A DNA stretch of 46,967 nt from an uncultured Clostridia bacterium. GTDB lineage: Bacteria; Bacillota; Clostridia; Lachnospirales; CAG-274. Position 1 is the stretch's first letter; each line of letters begins with the position of its first letter. Of the stretch, positions 1-8,647 are shown in pieces. The position numbers and the translations under genes were made by a program. Location of the stretch: the NCBI GenBank assembly GCA_947632615.1, contig CANRPW010000020.1, positions 1-46,967 of the forward strand, in the 5' to 3' direction. The notes under the pieces were generated by a model. The model was not told the DNA's origin. It ran no database searches and worked only from the letters and a program-made list of their open reading frames with translations.

Positions 1-779
1 GCAGGGGCTTCTTTTCAGGGGAGTTTGGCGAGGGCTTTTGGAGGAAACGGCGTTGAGCCCTGCCGAGGGCTATCGGTTTGGGCTTTGGGTCATTGTCCGT
101 GACGTTAAATAAGGGATGGCGGTTTGCTTTTGGGGCTTGCCCTCGGCTTTCAATTATGAAGGCTTGGGGGAGGGGGCTTTGAAGGAGGCAGCCGAAAATT
201 CTGCCAAGGGCGGTAAGCCGTTGGGAGGGTTGGTCATTTATCCCGTGACGGTAAATAATGGGGTGATGTTTAACGGCATTTTGCTTTGGTTATTTTTTAA
301 CCCGGCTTTTTATAAAAGTGATGGGTAAGGCTGAAGGCGCCAAAGCGAAAGCTTAAGGAAACGCCGCAAAATCGTCGGTTTTGACGGTTTGCCTAAAGCG
401 CCTGTCAGCCAATATGCCCCAAGCCTTAGTCGGCAGTAAAAAAGGCATATTAGTATGCGAGGCTTTCACAGGTGTCAAGGGTTTTATAAAAAATTGCGGA
501 ATTTTGTAAAACAGGATGCAGGAAGGCAGCGCAAAATCGTAAATTCCTTCGGAATGTCAAAAGCGGCTACGCTCACGCCGTGGGGACTTTTCGGAGCAGA
601 GGTAACTTATTGGTTTGGGCGGCTAAGGGCATAAGCCTTTGGCAGCTCTGTAAACTCTCATGATAAAACGAGGGTGAAAAAGCAGCTGAGCGCAGAGGGA
701 AACATAACGGCAGCAATGCCGACGAAAGCCCGTCAACACCCCTCAGACACTCACAAAATCATAAGAAAGGGGATTTTTT
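1..779. other. Gene-poor 5' region upstream of the pilus operon, with an imperfect direct repeat
   Basis: I see no convincing gene here. The only open frame of note (116-328, 70 codons) has no good ribosome binding site, and its composition does not look like a protein family I know. Roughly 1-115 and 145-265 resemble each other as an imperfect tandem copy. The clearest anchors are GGTCATT at 88 and 232, and GTGACG followed by TAAATAA at 99 and 245, giving an offset of 144-146 bases. A weak hairpin (AATATGCC at 411-418, GGCATATT at 444-451) and the short repeat GCAAAATCGT near 365 and 533 are also present. The last ~100 bases are the pilin leader, ending in the ribosome site AAAGGGG just before 780. 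I found no riboswitch or promoter I would defend. Confidence 0.5.
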
Positions 780-2549
780 ATGAAAAAGATATCAAAAATC
801 TTAAGCATTATGCTTATTGCTGTGCTGGCAATCGTTTCGATCAATATGGTTGCAATTCAGGCAGACGAAACCAAATCAACAAAAATTACAATAAATGAAT
901 CAGAAAGTGGTCATACATACAATGCTTACAGAATCTTCAGCGGTGATTCAAATGACGAAGGCGATCCAGGAAGCCACACACTTTCAAACATTAAGTATGA
1001 CGAGAAAATTTATAGTACATCTTCATCAGCATCAGTAGATAAGAGATTAGAATTAATAACAGCTCTTGTAAGTGGACCGGGTAAAGTAACCGACGGAAAA
1101 GATTGGAGCTATCCCGGATATTCTACCAGTGTACCGAAAGCTTTATCAAATTTAAAAGGTAAAGAAACAACCGCTACTGCATCGGAAGTAGCTCAGGCAG
1201 TTAAAGCAGCAGTTACGCTTGGAGATAATTCGAGAGCAACAACTGCTATTGCTCAGGCATTTGCTTATTTCTTTGAAAGCCAAAAGATTGAAGCTGCAGG
1301 AATATGTAGTTATGTGACAGATCATTATGAGATCACAAATCTTAAAGAGGGATATTATGTAATTGTTGATGAAAAAGCATCAGGAACTAAAGATAAGAGT
1401 GCTGTTATGCTTGTTGTTACTGATAAGGACACTGCCACAGGTACAGAAATTGATCCCAAGGTCGGCGACTTAACAACAGCAACGAAGTCACTCACCGGCA
1501 CACAGGTTGCATACAGTGTTGACGGTAAAGATGAGATCGAATTCAAAGTTTATGTAAATACACCTGACAATGCCGTAGATTATGCAGAGTATGGCTTCGA
1601 ACTTATAGATACTATGACAAATCTTCAGTATGTGGATGGTTCATTCCATGCATACAGCGGAGCTACAGCCGGAGTAGGAGATGATATAGCAAATCACTTT
1701 ACTCTTACAGATAAAACTGATAGATCTAAAAGCGAAAACGACGGAACACTTACAATCAAGCATTTGACATTTGACGAAACGATTCCGGGCGTAGGAAAAG
1801 TTACATCTGATCACTGGGATAAATGTAAGGATATAACAATAGTATATAGGGCTAAGCTTACAGATGGCGCAAAAGCCGCTGATGCACACAACAGCGTTTA
1901 TGCAAATTATGCTGACGACCCCGATGTTGAGTTCCCGACATCAACAACAACAACAGATCCTTCAAGTGTATACGTGTTTACACACAATCTTCAGATAACC
2001 AAGACAGATGGAACATCAGCCCTTCCCGGTGCAAATTTCTCTGTTCAGAAGTGGAACGGCGGTACAAAAAATAATGATTCAGATTGGGATACACCAATTA
2101 CTCAAGAAGCGGTTGGCGGCACTAGTAATATTTTCACTTGGAAAGGCTTAGGCGATGGCATATACAGAATCAAAGAAACAGTAACCCCCAGCGGTTATGA
2201 CACATGGCTTGATGGTCAGTATGCTTATCTTAAGGTTACTACAAATGATGATGGCGCAGATGGAACAATTACGCCTGCTACAAATGTCCAGGCTACGCTT
2301 TATCAGGCTTTCACTCCTAATGCCAGCGGAGGTTCTCTTAGTTCTGCCATGGATGGCATAACATTCACTTATGACAATTCAGGCGGCGATGCAAACGGAA
2401 CAATCAAGGGAACTATTGCCAATGTCAAGGGTACTGAACTTCCCGAAACCGGTGGTATGGGTACTAAGATATTCTACACACTGGGCGGACTGCTTGCTAC
2501 AGCAGCAATTGTTCTTCTCGTAGTAAGAAGAAGAATGAGAACAGAATAA
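780..2549 (+). CDS. LPXTG-anchored backbone pilin (SpaH/FimA-like)
   Basis: 589-residue secreted shaft subunit of a sortase-assembled pilus. A signal peptide covers about residues 1-29 (MKK, hydrophobic core, cleavage near IQADE). The middle is Thr/Ser/Asp-rich and beta-rich, as in pilins with isopeptide-bonded Ig/CnaB domains. An E-box-like motif, YRIKETVTPSGYD, matches the YxLxETxAPxGY pattern of CnaB domains. The cell-wall sorting signal is LPETG at residues 554-558, followed by a hydrophobic segment and RRRMRTE. I see no classical YPKN pilin motif. K227 in the sequence IDPKVGDL is the best candidate for the lysine joined by the sortase. The ribosome site AAAGGGG precedes the ATG. The next gene, a class C sortase, is 111 bases downstream, so this is very probably the polymerised subunit. 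The exact pilin subfamily is uncertain. Confidence 0.88.
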   Translation: MKKISKILSIMLIAVLAIVSINMVAIQADETKSTKITINESESGHTYNAYRIFSGDSNDEGDPGSHTLSNIKYDEKIYSTSSSASVDKRLELITALVSGPGKVTDGKDWSYPGYSTSVPKALSNLKGKETTATASEVAQAVKAAVTLGDNSRATTAIAQAFAYFFESQKIEAAGICSYVTDHYEITNLKEGYYVIVDEKASGTKDKSAVMLVVTDKDTATGTEIDPKVGDLTTATKSLTGTQVAYSVDGKDEIEFKVYVNTPDNAVDYAEYGFELIDTMTNLQYVDGSFHAYSGATAGVGDDIANHFTLTDKTDRSKSENDGTLTIKHLTFDETIPGVGKVTSDHWDKCKDITIVYRAKLTDGAKAADAHNSVYANYADDPDVEFPTSTTTTDPSSVYVFTHNLQITKTDGTSALPGANFSVQKWNGGTKNNDSDWDTPITQEAVGGTSNIFTWKGLGDGIYRIKETVTPSGYDTWLDGQYAYLKVTTNDDGADGTITPATNVQATLYQAFTPNASGGSLSSAMDGITFTYDNSGGDANGTIKGTIANVKGTELPETGGMGTKIFYTLGGLLATAAIVLLVVRRRMRTE

Positions 2550-2660
2550 TATAAAATCTCATAAGACGGGCTTAATGAGAGATAAATTTAAGTCCTTGGG
2601 GAGGGGTATTTACCATACCCCTCCCTATGAGGGACTTACAGGAACAAGGAGAGAGTTATA

Positions 2661-3542
2661 ATGAAATTTTTTAAAGACAAAGCTACAATTATATTAGTTT
2701 TTGTGCTTGTTATAGGTTTGTCCTTGCTTCTGTATCCATCGGTAAGTAATTATTGGAATACACGTTTATATGAAAAAGCAATTTCAAACTATAAAGATGA
2801 GGTAAAGCAAATTCGCCCCGAAAATATAGTCAAAATGCTTGAGGCGGCTGAAGAGTATAACAAAAAGCTTGTTTCAAAGGAATACCCATGGAGCATGACC
2901 GATGAAGAAATGGCGGAGTATAACAGCCTTCTGAACACATCAGAATCGGGAATAATAGGGTTTATAGACGTGCCTGTGGCAAAAATATATCTGCCCATAT
3001 ATCATGGCACGGATGAAAAGCATTTGCAGATAGGTGCAGGACATATTGAAACATCCTCATTGCCCATAGGAGGCGAAAGCACACACGCCGTAATTTCGGG
3101 ACACAGGGGACTGCCCTCGGCAAGGCTATTCACCGACCTGGATATGCTTGAGGAAGGGGATAAATTTCAGATAACGGTCCTCGACAATGTAGTCAGCTAT
3201 GAGGTAGACAGAATATCTATAGTTGTGCCCGAGGATATGTCGGAGCTTGGCATTGAGCCGGGGAAGGACTATGTAACACTGGTGACCTGCACGCCCTACG
3301 GCGTAAATTCACACAGGCTTTTGGTGAGAGGGCACAGAATAAGCAATTTAGAGTACGATTCTTCGGGTATGGTGTCCGAGGCTTCGCTGATAGACACAAT
3401 TCTGGTTGCTCCGTTTATAGCAATACCTATAATTGCGATATTGATAATATTAATGCTTATAAAGACAAGACGTAAGCCAAACAATAAAGACAAGAAAAAG
3501 AGGAATAATAAAAAGAGGAGGAAAAATAATGAGGAAGATTAA
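2661..3542 (+). CDS. Class C (pilus-polymerising) sortase
   Basis: 293-residue membrane transpeptidase that would link pilin subunits through an LPXTG-derived acyl-enzyme. It has an N-terminal membrane segment (about residues 7-26). The catalytic triad is visible: His148 in ISGHRGLP, Cys210 in TLVTCTPYG, and Arg219 in NSHRLLVRG. A second membrane segment (about 245-270) is followed by a long Lys/Arg/Asn tail, an arrangement typical of class C enzymes. I could not find the DPF/DPW lid motif of many class C sortases; the region before the barrel reads PWSMTDEEM, so active-site gating may differ. A ribosome site (AAGGAG) lies just upstream, and the 3' end overlaps the minor pilin gene by 14 bases, implying translational coupling. 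It probably acts on the LPETG protein encoded just before it. Confidence 0.92.
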   Translation: MKFFKDKATIILVFVLVIGLSLLLYPSVSNYWNTRLYEKAISNYKDEVKQIRPENIVKMLEAAEEYNKKLVSKEYPWSMTDEEMAEYNSLLNTSESGIIGFIDVPVAKIYLPIYHGTDEKHLQIGAGHIETSSLPIGGESTHAVISGHRGLPSARLFTDLDMLEEGDKFQITVLDNVVSYEVDRISIVVPEDMSELGIEPGKDYVTLVTCTPYGVNSHRLLVRGHRISNLEYDSSGMVSEASLIDTILVAPFIAIPIIAILIILMLIKTRRKPNNKDKKKRNNKKRRKNNEED

Positions 3543-4740
3543 TTTACTTAGCAAAATAATGGCATTGTGCCTGACCTTTGTTATGTGCTTTTCACTTGGC
3601 GGAATTCTGACAAACGCCGCAGAGGAAAACAGCCTGACAATAAGCTATCCCCATGAGGGCGCAGCATTTTCGATTTACTTTGTGGCTGGGTTTGATGAGG
3701 CAAGCAATTGGTTTAAATTCAATGGTGATTTTGCATATCTTGACGGCAAGGTAGACCTTTTTATAACAGAGCAGTCAGAGTGGAATGCCGTAGCCGAGAC
3801 ATTACAAAATGAGGTAGGCGCAAACAGCATAACACCAAAGGAAACACAGACAGTAACCAACGGGCAGGCAAAATTTACAGGCCTTGCAAGAGGACTTTAT
3901 TTTGTGACTAAGTCAGTAACAAGCGCCGACGGCAAGACATATACCTCAGCTCCGTTTATGGTGGCACTGCCAAATTATGATGCAGAGGGTAATGTAGTAA
4001 ACGATCTTGTAGTTTCGCCTAAAAATGTCACCGAGACAGGCAGCAGCGGCGGCAGTGCACCGCAGAAAAGGGTAGAGGTAGTCTGGGACGATAACGAAAA
4101 TAAAAGCGGCAAAAGACCCGGCTCTTTAAAATATGACCTTTTCTGTGACGGTGAATATTACGGCAGCGTATACCTGGGTCCCGACAGCGGCAGCTTAGAG
4201 GACGTATTGTCGTCACCCGAATGGAACTACTTATTTGACAATTTAAGCCCCGGTGAACACGAGTGGACCATACAGCAGGAGGGTCTTCCCGATGGATATA
4301 CCTCACTTGTCACTGAGGAAGACGACACCTTCGTTATTGTAAACCAATACGACGAGCCTGAGCCTGCAGAGCCTGACCGCGGAGGACACGGCGACAGCTA
4401 TGACGTAGGCATTGACAACTCAACACCTACGCCCGATCAGCCTTCAGGCGAGCACTATCCCTACCCACCGTCAGAACCGTCAGAACCCGGGGAAAGCACA
4501 CCAAGCGAGCCTACGCCCGTACTTCCCGGCGCACCCGATGACGGCGGTTACGAGCCTGTGCCCGATAGTGTAACAAGCGGCGAGGGTATTATAGAAGAGG
4601 CAGACCTTGGCGAGCCCGGGGAGACACTTCCTCAGACGGGTCAGCTTTGGTGGCCTATGCCTATACTTGCAGGGGCAGGTATGATATTGTTCCTCTTTGG
4701 ATATATAAGAAGAAGGGACGAAGATAAGGATGAAGAATAA
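3529..4740 (+). CDS. Minor or basal LPXTG pilin with CnaB-like domain
   Basis: 403-residue secreted protein. The signal peptide is about residues 1-31 (ends near TNAAEE). Residues ~35-165 form an N-terminal beta-rich pilin-like region. Residues ~180-275 resemble a CnaB domain, beginning VEVVWDDNENKSGKRP and containing GEHEWTIQQEGLPDGY. Residues ~280-360 are a Pro/Ser/Glu/Gly-rich stalk of the kind that spans peptidoglycan. The sorting signal is LPQTG at 367-371, then a membrane segment and RRRDEDKDEE. The different sorting motif (LPQTG versus LPETG in the major pilin) and the long Pro-rich stalk suggest a basal subunit tethering the pilus to the wall, though a tip role is possible. It overlaps the sortase genes on both sides (14 and 11 bases), so the three are tightly coupled. 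Confidence 0.85.
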   Translation: MRKINLLSKIMALCLTFVMCFSLGGILTNAAEENSLTISYPHEGAAFSIYFVAGFDEASNWFKFNGDFAYLDGKVDLFITEQSEWNAVAETLQNEVGANSITPKETQTVTNGQAKFTGLARGLYFVTKSVTSADGKTYTSAPFMVALPNYDAEGNVVNDLVVSPKNVTETGSSGGSAPQKRVEVVWDDNENKSGKRPGSLKYDLFCDGEYYGSVYLGPDSGSLEDVLSSPEWNYLFDNLSPGEHEWTIQQEGLPDGYTSLVTEEDDTFVIVNQYDEPEPAEPDRGGHGDSYDVGIDNSTPTPDQPSGEHYPYPPSEPSEPGESTPSEPTPVLPGAPDDGGYEPVPDSVTSGEGIIEEADLGEPGETLPQTGQLWWPMPILAGAGMILFLFGYIRRRDEDKDEE

Positions 4741-5323
4741 AGGTAAATTAAGTATGACATTGGGGCTGCTGCTGGTTGCAGCGGCTCTTTTGTTAGGGGT
4801 ATATAACTTTGTTGACAACTTAAGAGCCGAATGGGCAGCAAGGAATATTTTAGAGCAGCTGGTGGTAAAAGTTCCACAGGATGATCTGAAAATATACGAA
4901 AGATATCCTTGGATAAGCATGCCCGAAAAGGAAATAGACGGGGACGTATATATAGGCTATGTTGAGATGCCCGAGAGGGGCATTTCTCTGCCGGTAATGA
5001 GTCAGTGGAGCTATAGGAACTTAAGAAAAGCCCCATGCAGATATAAGGGCAGCATATACACAGGGGACATGATAGTCTGCGGGCACAACTACAACAGCCA
5101 TTTCGGGCAGTTTAAGCAGGTAATGCCCGGGGAGAAGGTGCGTTTTACGGATATGTGGGGGAATGTGTTTGACTATGTTGTAAAGGGCATAGACACAATT
5201 CCCACGGCGGACGTAAAAGCCATGGAAGACGGCGACTGGGATCTGACCCTTTTCACCTGCACCATGGACGGCAGAAATAGAATAACCCTGAGATGTGAGA
5301 AGTCTACGGAAAATATATATTGA
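4730..5323 (+). CDS. Second sortase (class B/D-like), probably the anchoring enzyme
   Basis: 197-residue sortase with an N-terminal membrane anchor (about residues 8-27) and no C-terminal membrane segment, unlike the class C enzyme two genes upstream. Catalytic residues are His119 in CGHNYNSHFG, Cys177 in LFTCTMDGRNR and Arg184 in the same motif. The shape (single N-terminal anchor, HNYNSHFG, TCTMDGRNRITLRC) is closest to small class B/D-type sortases; I cannot assign the class with certainty. It starts inside the last codons of the minor pilin gene. As the last gene of a pilus operon, its likely job is to transfer finished pili, or the basal subunit, to the cell wall. A strong hairpin terminator follows the stop codon. 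Confidence 0.87.
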   Translation: MKNKGKLSMTLGLLLVAAALLLGVYNFVDNLRAEWAARNILEQLVVKVPQDDLKIYERYPWISMPEKEIDGDVYIGYVEMPERGISLPVMSQWSYRNLRKAPCRYKGSIYTGDMIVCGHNYNSHFGQFKQVMPGEKVRFTDMWGNVFDYVVKGIDTIPTADVKAMEDGDWDLTLFTCTMDGRNRITLRCEKSTENIY

Positions 5324-5328
5324 TTTTG

Positions 5329-5363
5329 AAAGGCATATTCCCAATATAAGGAATATGCCTTTT
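5329..5363. terminator. Bidirectional intrinsic terminator between pilus operon and yolD-like gene
   Basis: AAAGGCATATTCC (5329-5341) pairs with GGAATATGCCTTT (5350-5362), giving a 13-bp stem with an 8-base loop. A T-run follows on the plus strand, and the mirrored T-rich run follows on the minus strand. It separates convergent genes, and the stop codon of the minus-strand gene lies at its right edge. Confidence 0.85.
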
Positions 5364-5769
5364 AAATTGTGATGTCTGTTATTTCGTCAATGGGTATGAC
5401 TTTATTGTCGCACATTATTACGGTGCGGGCGGCTGTGTTTATTTTTTTGACGGCTCCGACTACGGTGTGGTAGGCGCCGCCATCTTTTTTGCTGTCGGGT
5501 ATGAAGTAGGTGAGCCTGAGCTTGGGGCGGCTGTCTATGTTGTCCATTATGAATTTAAGTTTGCGGTCGAGAAGGGCTTTTTCGTATTCGTCAAGCTCTT
5601 TTCTTTTTTCGGTGAGCCTTGCGGTCTCCTTTACGGCATCTTCATAGCCTGTGAGGGCGGCAAAGGCGGCAAACTGTGCGGCTCTGTTTTGTATGGGCAT
5701 CTGAGGGTGGGTCTTTGATATGTGGCGGGGCAAATTTATTATGTCTTCATAGGGGTTTGTGTGTTCCAT
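5362..5769 (-). CDS. YolD-like family protein
   Basis: 135-residue protein. The N-terminal half contains the family-like stretch RHISKTHPQMPIQNRAAQFAAFAALTGYED, followed by a charged helical region (about 50-75, TEKRKELDEYEKALLDRK) and a C-terminal beta-rich half. YolD-like proteins are typically encoded next to Y-family UV-repair polymerases in Bacillota, as here, where the polymerase gene ends 15 bases upstream. Their biochemical role is not settled; a regulatory or accessory role in translesion synthesis is usually inferred from this neighbourhood. A good ribosome site (GGAGGTG) precedes the ATG. Confidence 0.85.
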   Translation of the reverse strand: MEHTNPYEDIINLPRHISKTHPQMPIQNRAAQFAAFAALTGYEDAVKETARLTEKRKELDEYEKALLDRKLKFIMDNIDSRPKLRLTYFIPDSKKDGGAYHTVVGAVKKINTAARTVIMCDNKVIPIDEITDITI

Positions 5770-5784
5770 TTCTTCACCTCCCGT

Positions 5785-7302
5785 TTATGCCTTATGGCCG
5801 CCTATCTGTACATTGCGGCTTAAGGCAGTAGCGCCCTCCTGCAAATTTGTGCCTTTCAGTATGGCATTTTTGCCGAAGCGCTTTTTGATAGACAGAATGG
5901 CTTTTTGGGTATTTTTTTCACGAAGGCGGGCAAGCTCCTCTGCTCTTTGCTGTCTTTCCTTTTCTTCGTAGTCTGTAAAAAGGTCAAGCTGTTCATACAC
6001 TGTATTTTTTTTGACCTCTGCTTCGGGGATAACGTGGTTGGCGGTTATGTTGACCCTTCTTGCCAATAAGTTTTTGTCTGTAATGCGCTCAAAAAGTGCC
6101 ATGGCGGCGCCCACTATAAGTCTTGCCGATGAGGTGGGTTTGCCTAAGCCGGTGCTGCCGTGGGCGTGCTTTGGCACATCACGCCCGTAGTGGTCTTTTT
6201 TGATGGCGCCCTTATATTTTAGCCTTATTTTCGGGTCTTTAAGGCTTTCTCTGTCATAGCCTACGGTGAGCACTATCTGATCTGTTGTAAGTCCCTTATC
6301 CACCAAGTCAAGGGCGAGCATTTCCGCCATTTCTCTTACTATTATTTCGGTCTTTTTATATTCATAAGGGCACGTGAGAACCTGCCCCGAGCTTAAGCTG
6401 TTGTTTTCGGGCTTATAGCTCTTTATGTTTTCTATGGTGCAGGACTCCCAGCCCCAGGCGTGGTCTATGAGCAGCTCTGCGTTTATTCCGAAAAGCCTGT
6501 AGAGGAGGTCTTCATTAAAAAAGTCCGTTTTGCTGCCTAAAGAGCATCTTGCAATATCTCCCATGGTGTAAAGTCCGTAGGCTTCAAGCTTTTTGGAATA
6601 GCCCCTGCCTACCCTCCAGAAGTCGGTGAGGGGTCTGTGCGCCCAAAGCAGCCTTTTGTATGCCGTTTCGTCAAGCTCGGCTATTCTCACGCCGTCTTTG
6701 TCAGGCTCTATGTGCTTGGCTACTATGTCCATAGCCACCTTGCATAAATAAAGGTTTGTGCCTATGCCTGCCGTGGCGGTTATGCCTGTTGTGTTAAGAA
6801 CGTCCTTTATTATTTTCATAGCCAGCTCGTGGGCGCTTATGCCGTATAAGGGGAGATATTTTGTTACATCCATAAAAACCTCGTCTATAGAATATACATG
6901 TATATCTTCAGGGGCGATGTATTTAAGATATATGCCGTAAATCTTTGTGCTATAGCTTATATAGCGCGCCATTCTTGGGGGAGCGGCGATATATGAAAGA
7001 GCCGTCAGGGGAGAGGCTTTAAGCTCGGAGGCGAAATATGACTTTGCCGTAAATTTTTTCTCGGGGGCTCTTGCTCGTCTTTCTGCATTTATTTTCCTGA
7101 CTTTTTCCACCACTTCAAAAAGCCTTGCCCGCCCCGAAATTCCGTATGCTTTAAGAGATGGGGAAACGGCAAGGCAAATTGTTTTTTCTGTTCTGGTTAC
7201 GTCTGCTACTACAAGGTTTGTGTCAAGAGGGTCCAGCCCTCTGTCAACACATTCCACAGAAGCATAAAAGGATTTAAGATCTATGGCTAAATAAGTTTTC
7301 AT
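5785..7302 (-). CDS. Y-family (UmuC/UvrX-like) translesion DNA polymerase
   Basis: 505-residue DNA polymerase of the DinP/ImpB/UmuC family, expected to copy past damaged bases. The palm starts with AIDLKSFYASVE (metal-binding Asp7) and has the second catalytic motif YSIDEVFMD with Asp140 and Glu141. Helix-hairpin-helix and little-finger regions follow. The C-terminal ~90 residues include QLDLFTDYEE, which resembles the beta-clamp binding peptide (QLxLF) of this family. It forms an operon with the YolD-like gene, the usual arrangement for UvrX-type polymerases. The ribosome site GGGGTG lies 5' of the ATG, and a TATAAT box sits about 30 bases further upstream. I looked for a LexA box there and found none I would claim. 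Confidence 0.9.
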   Translation of the reverse strand: MKTYLAIDLKSFYASVECVDRGLDPLDTNLVVADVTRTEKTICLAVSPSLKAYGISGRARLFEVVEKVRKINAERRARAPEKKFTAKSYFASELKASPLTALSYIAAPPRMARYISYSTKIYGIYLKYIAPEDIHVYSIDEVFMDVTKYLPLYGISAHELAMKIIKDVLNTTGITATAGIGTNLYLCKVAMDIVAKHIEPDKDGVRIAELDETAYKRLLWAHRPLTDFWRVGRGYSKKLEAYGLYTMGDIARCSLGSKTDFFNEDLLYRLFGINAELLIDHAWGWESCTIENIKSYKPENNSLSSGQVLTCPYEYKKTEIIVREMAEMLALDLVDKGLTTDQIVLTVGYDRESLKDPKIRLKYKGAIKKDHYGRDVPKHAHGSTGLGKPTSSARLIVGAAMALFERITDKNLLARRVNITANHVIPEAEVKKNTVYEQLDLFTDYEEKERQQRAEELARLREKNTQKAILSIKKRFGKNAILKGTNLQEGATALSRNVQIGGHKA

Positions 7303-7371
7303 TTCATCACACCCCGCAAATATCTCTTTATTAATATTATAACACGGTGTGCCGAAAAAAATTTTGACCCT

Positions 7372-8580
7372 TTATTTATCGGAGCGAAGGGCTTTTATTT
7401 TTAGCTTTATAATTCTTACAACAGACTCGTTGAGCCTTTCTTCGCTTATGCTGCCTGAATTTACTGCGTTTAAAACTCCGTCATAGGCAAGAGTAAAGTC
7501 TTCGGGCATAAGAAGTATGTCTGAGCCTGCCTCAAAGGCGTTTACGGCAGCCTCGTCTGCCCCTAAAATGTCTGTAAGAGCGCCCATAGAAAGAGAGTCG
7601 GTTATTACAACACCCTTATAGCCCAACTTTTCTCTGAGTATGTCGTTTATTATTATAGGTGAAATAGAGGCGGGCAAATTGTCGCCTGTTATGTTTGGCA
7701 GGGATATATGCCCTACCATAATAAGCTGTGCGCCGGCATTTACAGCATCTTTAAAGGGGACAAGCTCGCTTTGCTCTATTTCTTCAAGGGTCTTGTCGGT
7801 GTAGGCAAAGCCCTCGTGGGTGTCGCCTGTTGTGGCTCCGTGACCGGGGAAGTGCTTGAAGCAGGATATTATGCCCTTGTCATTAAGCCCCTCTGAAAGG
7901 CTTATTGCCATTTGAGAGACTGTGTTGGGGTCTTGCCCGAAGCTTCTGTCTTTTACAACGGTGTTTTCGGGGTTGGTAAGCACGTCTGCCACAGGGGCGA
8001 AGTCAACATTAAAGCCGTAGTCGGCTAAATAAGCGCCTATTTCTGCGCCTGTGTCATAGGCCTTCTGAGGGTCGCCGCCTTCGCCTATTATTTTCATATC
8101 GGGAATAGCAGGTATGTCAAGACCTTCTTTTCCGCTGAGGCGCGCGACTGTTCCGCCCTCCTCGTCAACGCCTATAAACAGAGGGACTTTGCAGACCTTT
8201 TCGCCATAGGCTTTTGTGTCTTTTATCATTTTTTTGGTTTGCTTTTCATCCGTAATGTTTGAAGAAAAATATATAATGCCGCCTACAGGGTAAGCAGAGA
8301 GGGCATCTTTGAATGTTTCGTCACATTCGGTCATACTTTCTTCATAAGTGAGAGCCTCGGGGGCTACAAAGAAGAGCTGAGCCACCTTTTCTTCAAGGCT
8401 CATATTGTCAATTATCTCTTTAGCTTCGTTTTCAATCAGAGTGTCAGTGTCAGGAGCGGTGGCTTCTGCGCCTGTTGTGTCTTCTGCTCCGCCCGAGCTT
8501 GGGGCATAGGAGCAGCCCCCTGCCAGAAGCAGCACAGCAAACAGGAACAGTACAGATATTATTGATGTTTTGTTTTTCAT
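7372..8580 (-). CDS. nagZ: Glycoside hydrolase family 3 beta-N-acetylhexosaminidase, lipoprotein
   Basis: 402-residue predicted surface lipoprotein. The lipobox LAGGC puts the lipidated cysteine at residue 23, followed by a Ser/Gly/Thr/Glu-rich linker. The catalytic domain shows GH3 NagZ signatures: GVDEEGGTVARL, KHFPGHGATTGDTH (the conserved His/Asp loop), and VITDSLSMGAL with the probable nucleophile Asp328. Such enzymes remove N-acetylglucosamine from peptidoglycan fragments. In Gram-positives, exported forms work in wall turnover and recycling. The gene stands alone: a terminator lies just upstream and the polymerase gene follows. Substrate is inferred from family; activity on other beta-N-acetylhexosaminides is possible. 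Confidence 0.88.
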   Translation of the reverse strand: MKNKTSIISVLFLFAVLLLAGGCSYAPSSGGAEDTTGAEATAPDTDTLIENEAKEIIDNMSLEEKVAQLFFVAPEALTYEESMTECDETFKDALSAYPVGGIIYFSSNITDEKQTKKMIKDTKAYGEKVCKVPLFIGVDEEGGTVARLSGKEGLDIPAIPDMKIIGEGGDPQKAYDTGAEIGAYLADYGFNVDFAPVADVLTNPENTVVKDRSFGQDPNTVSQMAISLSEGLNDKGIISCFKHFPGHGATTGDTHEGFAYTDKTLEEIEQSELVPFKDAVNAGAQLIMVGHISLPNITGDNLPASISPIIINDILREKLGYKGVVITDSLSMGALTDILGADEAAVNAFEAGSDILLMPEDFTLAYDGVLNAVNSGSISEERLNESVVRIIKLKIKALRSDK

Positions 8581-8613
8581 AATGCACCTTGCTTTTATAA
8601 AAGCCTAAAAAAC

Positions 8614-8642
8614 AGCCCCGATATATTTATAATATCGGGGCT
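8614..8642 (-). terminator. Intrinsic terminator of the stalk-domain protein gene
   Basis: AGCCCCGATAT (8614-8624) pairs with ATATCGGGGCT (8632-8642) around a 7-base loop. On the minus strand the stem is followed by TGTTTTTTAGG. Confidence 0.88.
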
Positions 8643-8647
8643 TAGAT

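Noticed and set aside
116..328. 70-codon open frame at the left end
   Set aside because: No ribosome site, no recognisable family, and it spans part of an imperfect DNA repeat.
400..779. Possible c-di-GMP or other riboswitch before the pilin gene
   Set aside because: I compared it with the c-di-GMP class I and II patterns I know and found no matching core; only scattered motifs.
7303..7371. LexA box upstream of the Y-family polymerase
   Set aside because: No CGAAC-N4-GTTCG-like palindrome is present; only a TATAAT box is visible.
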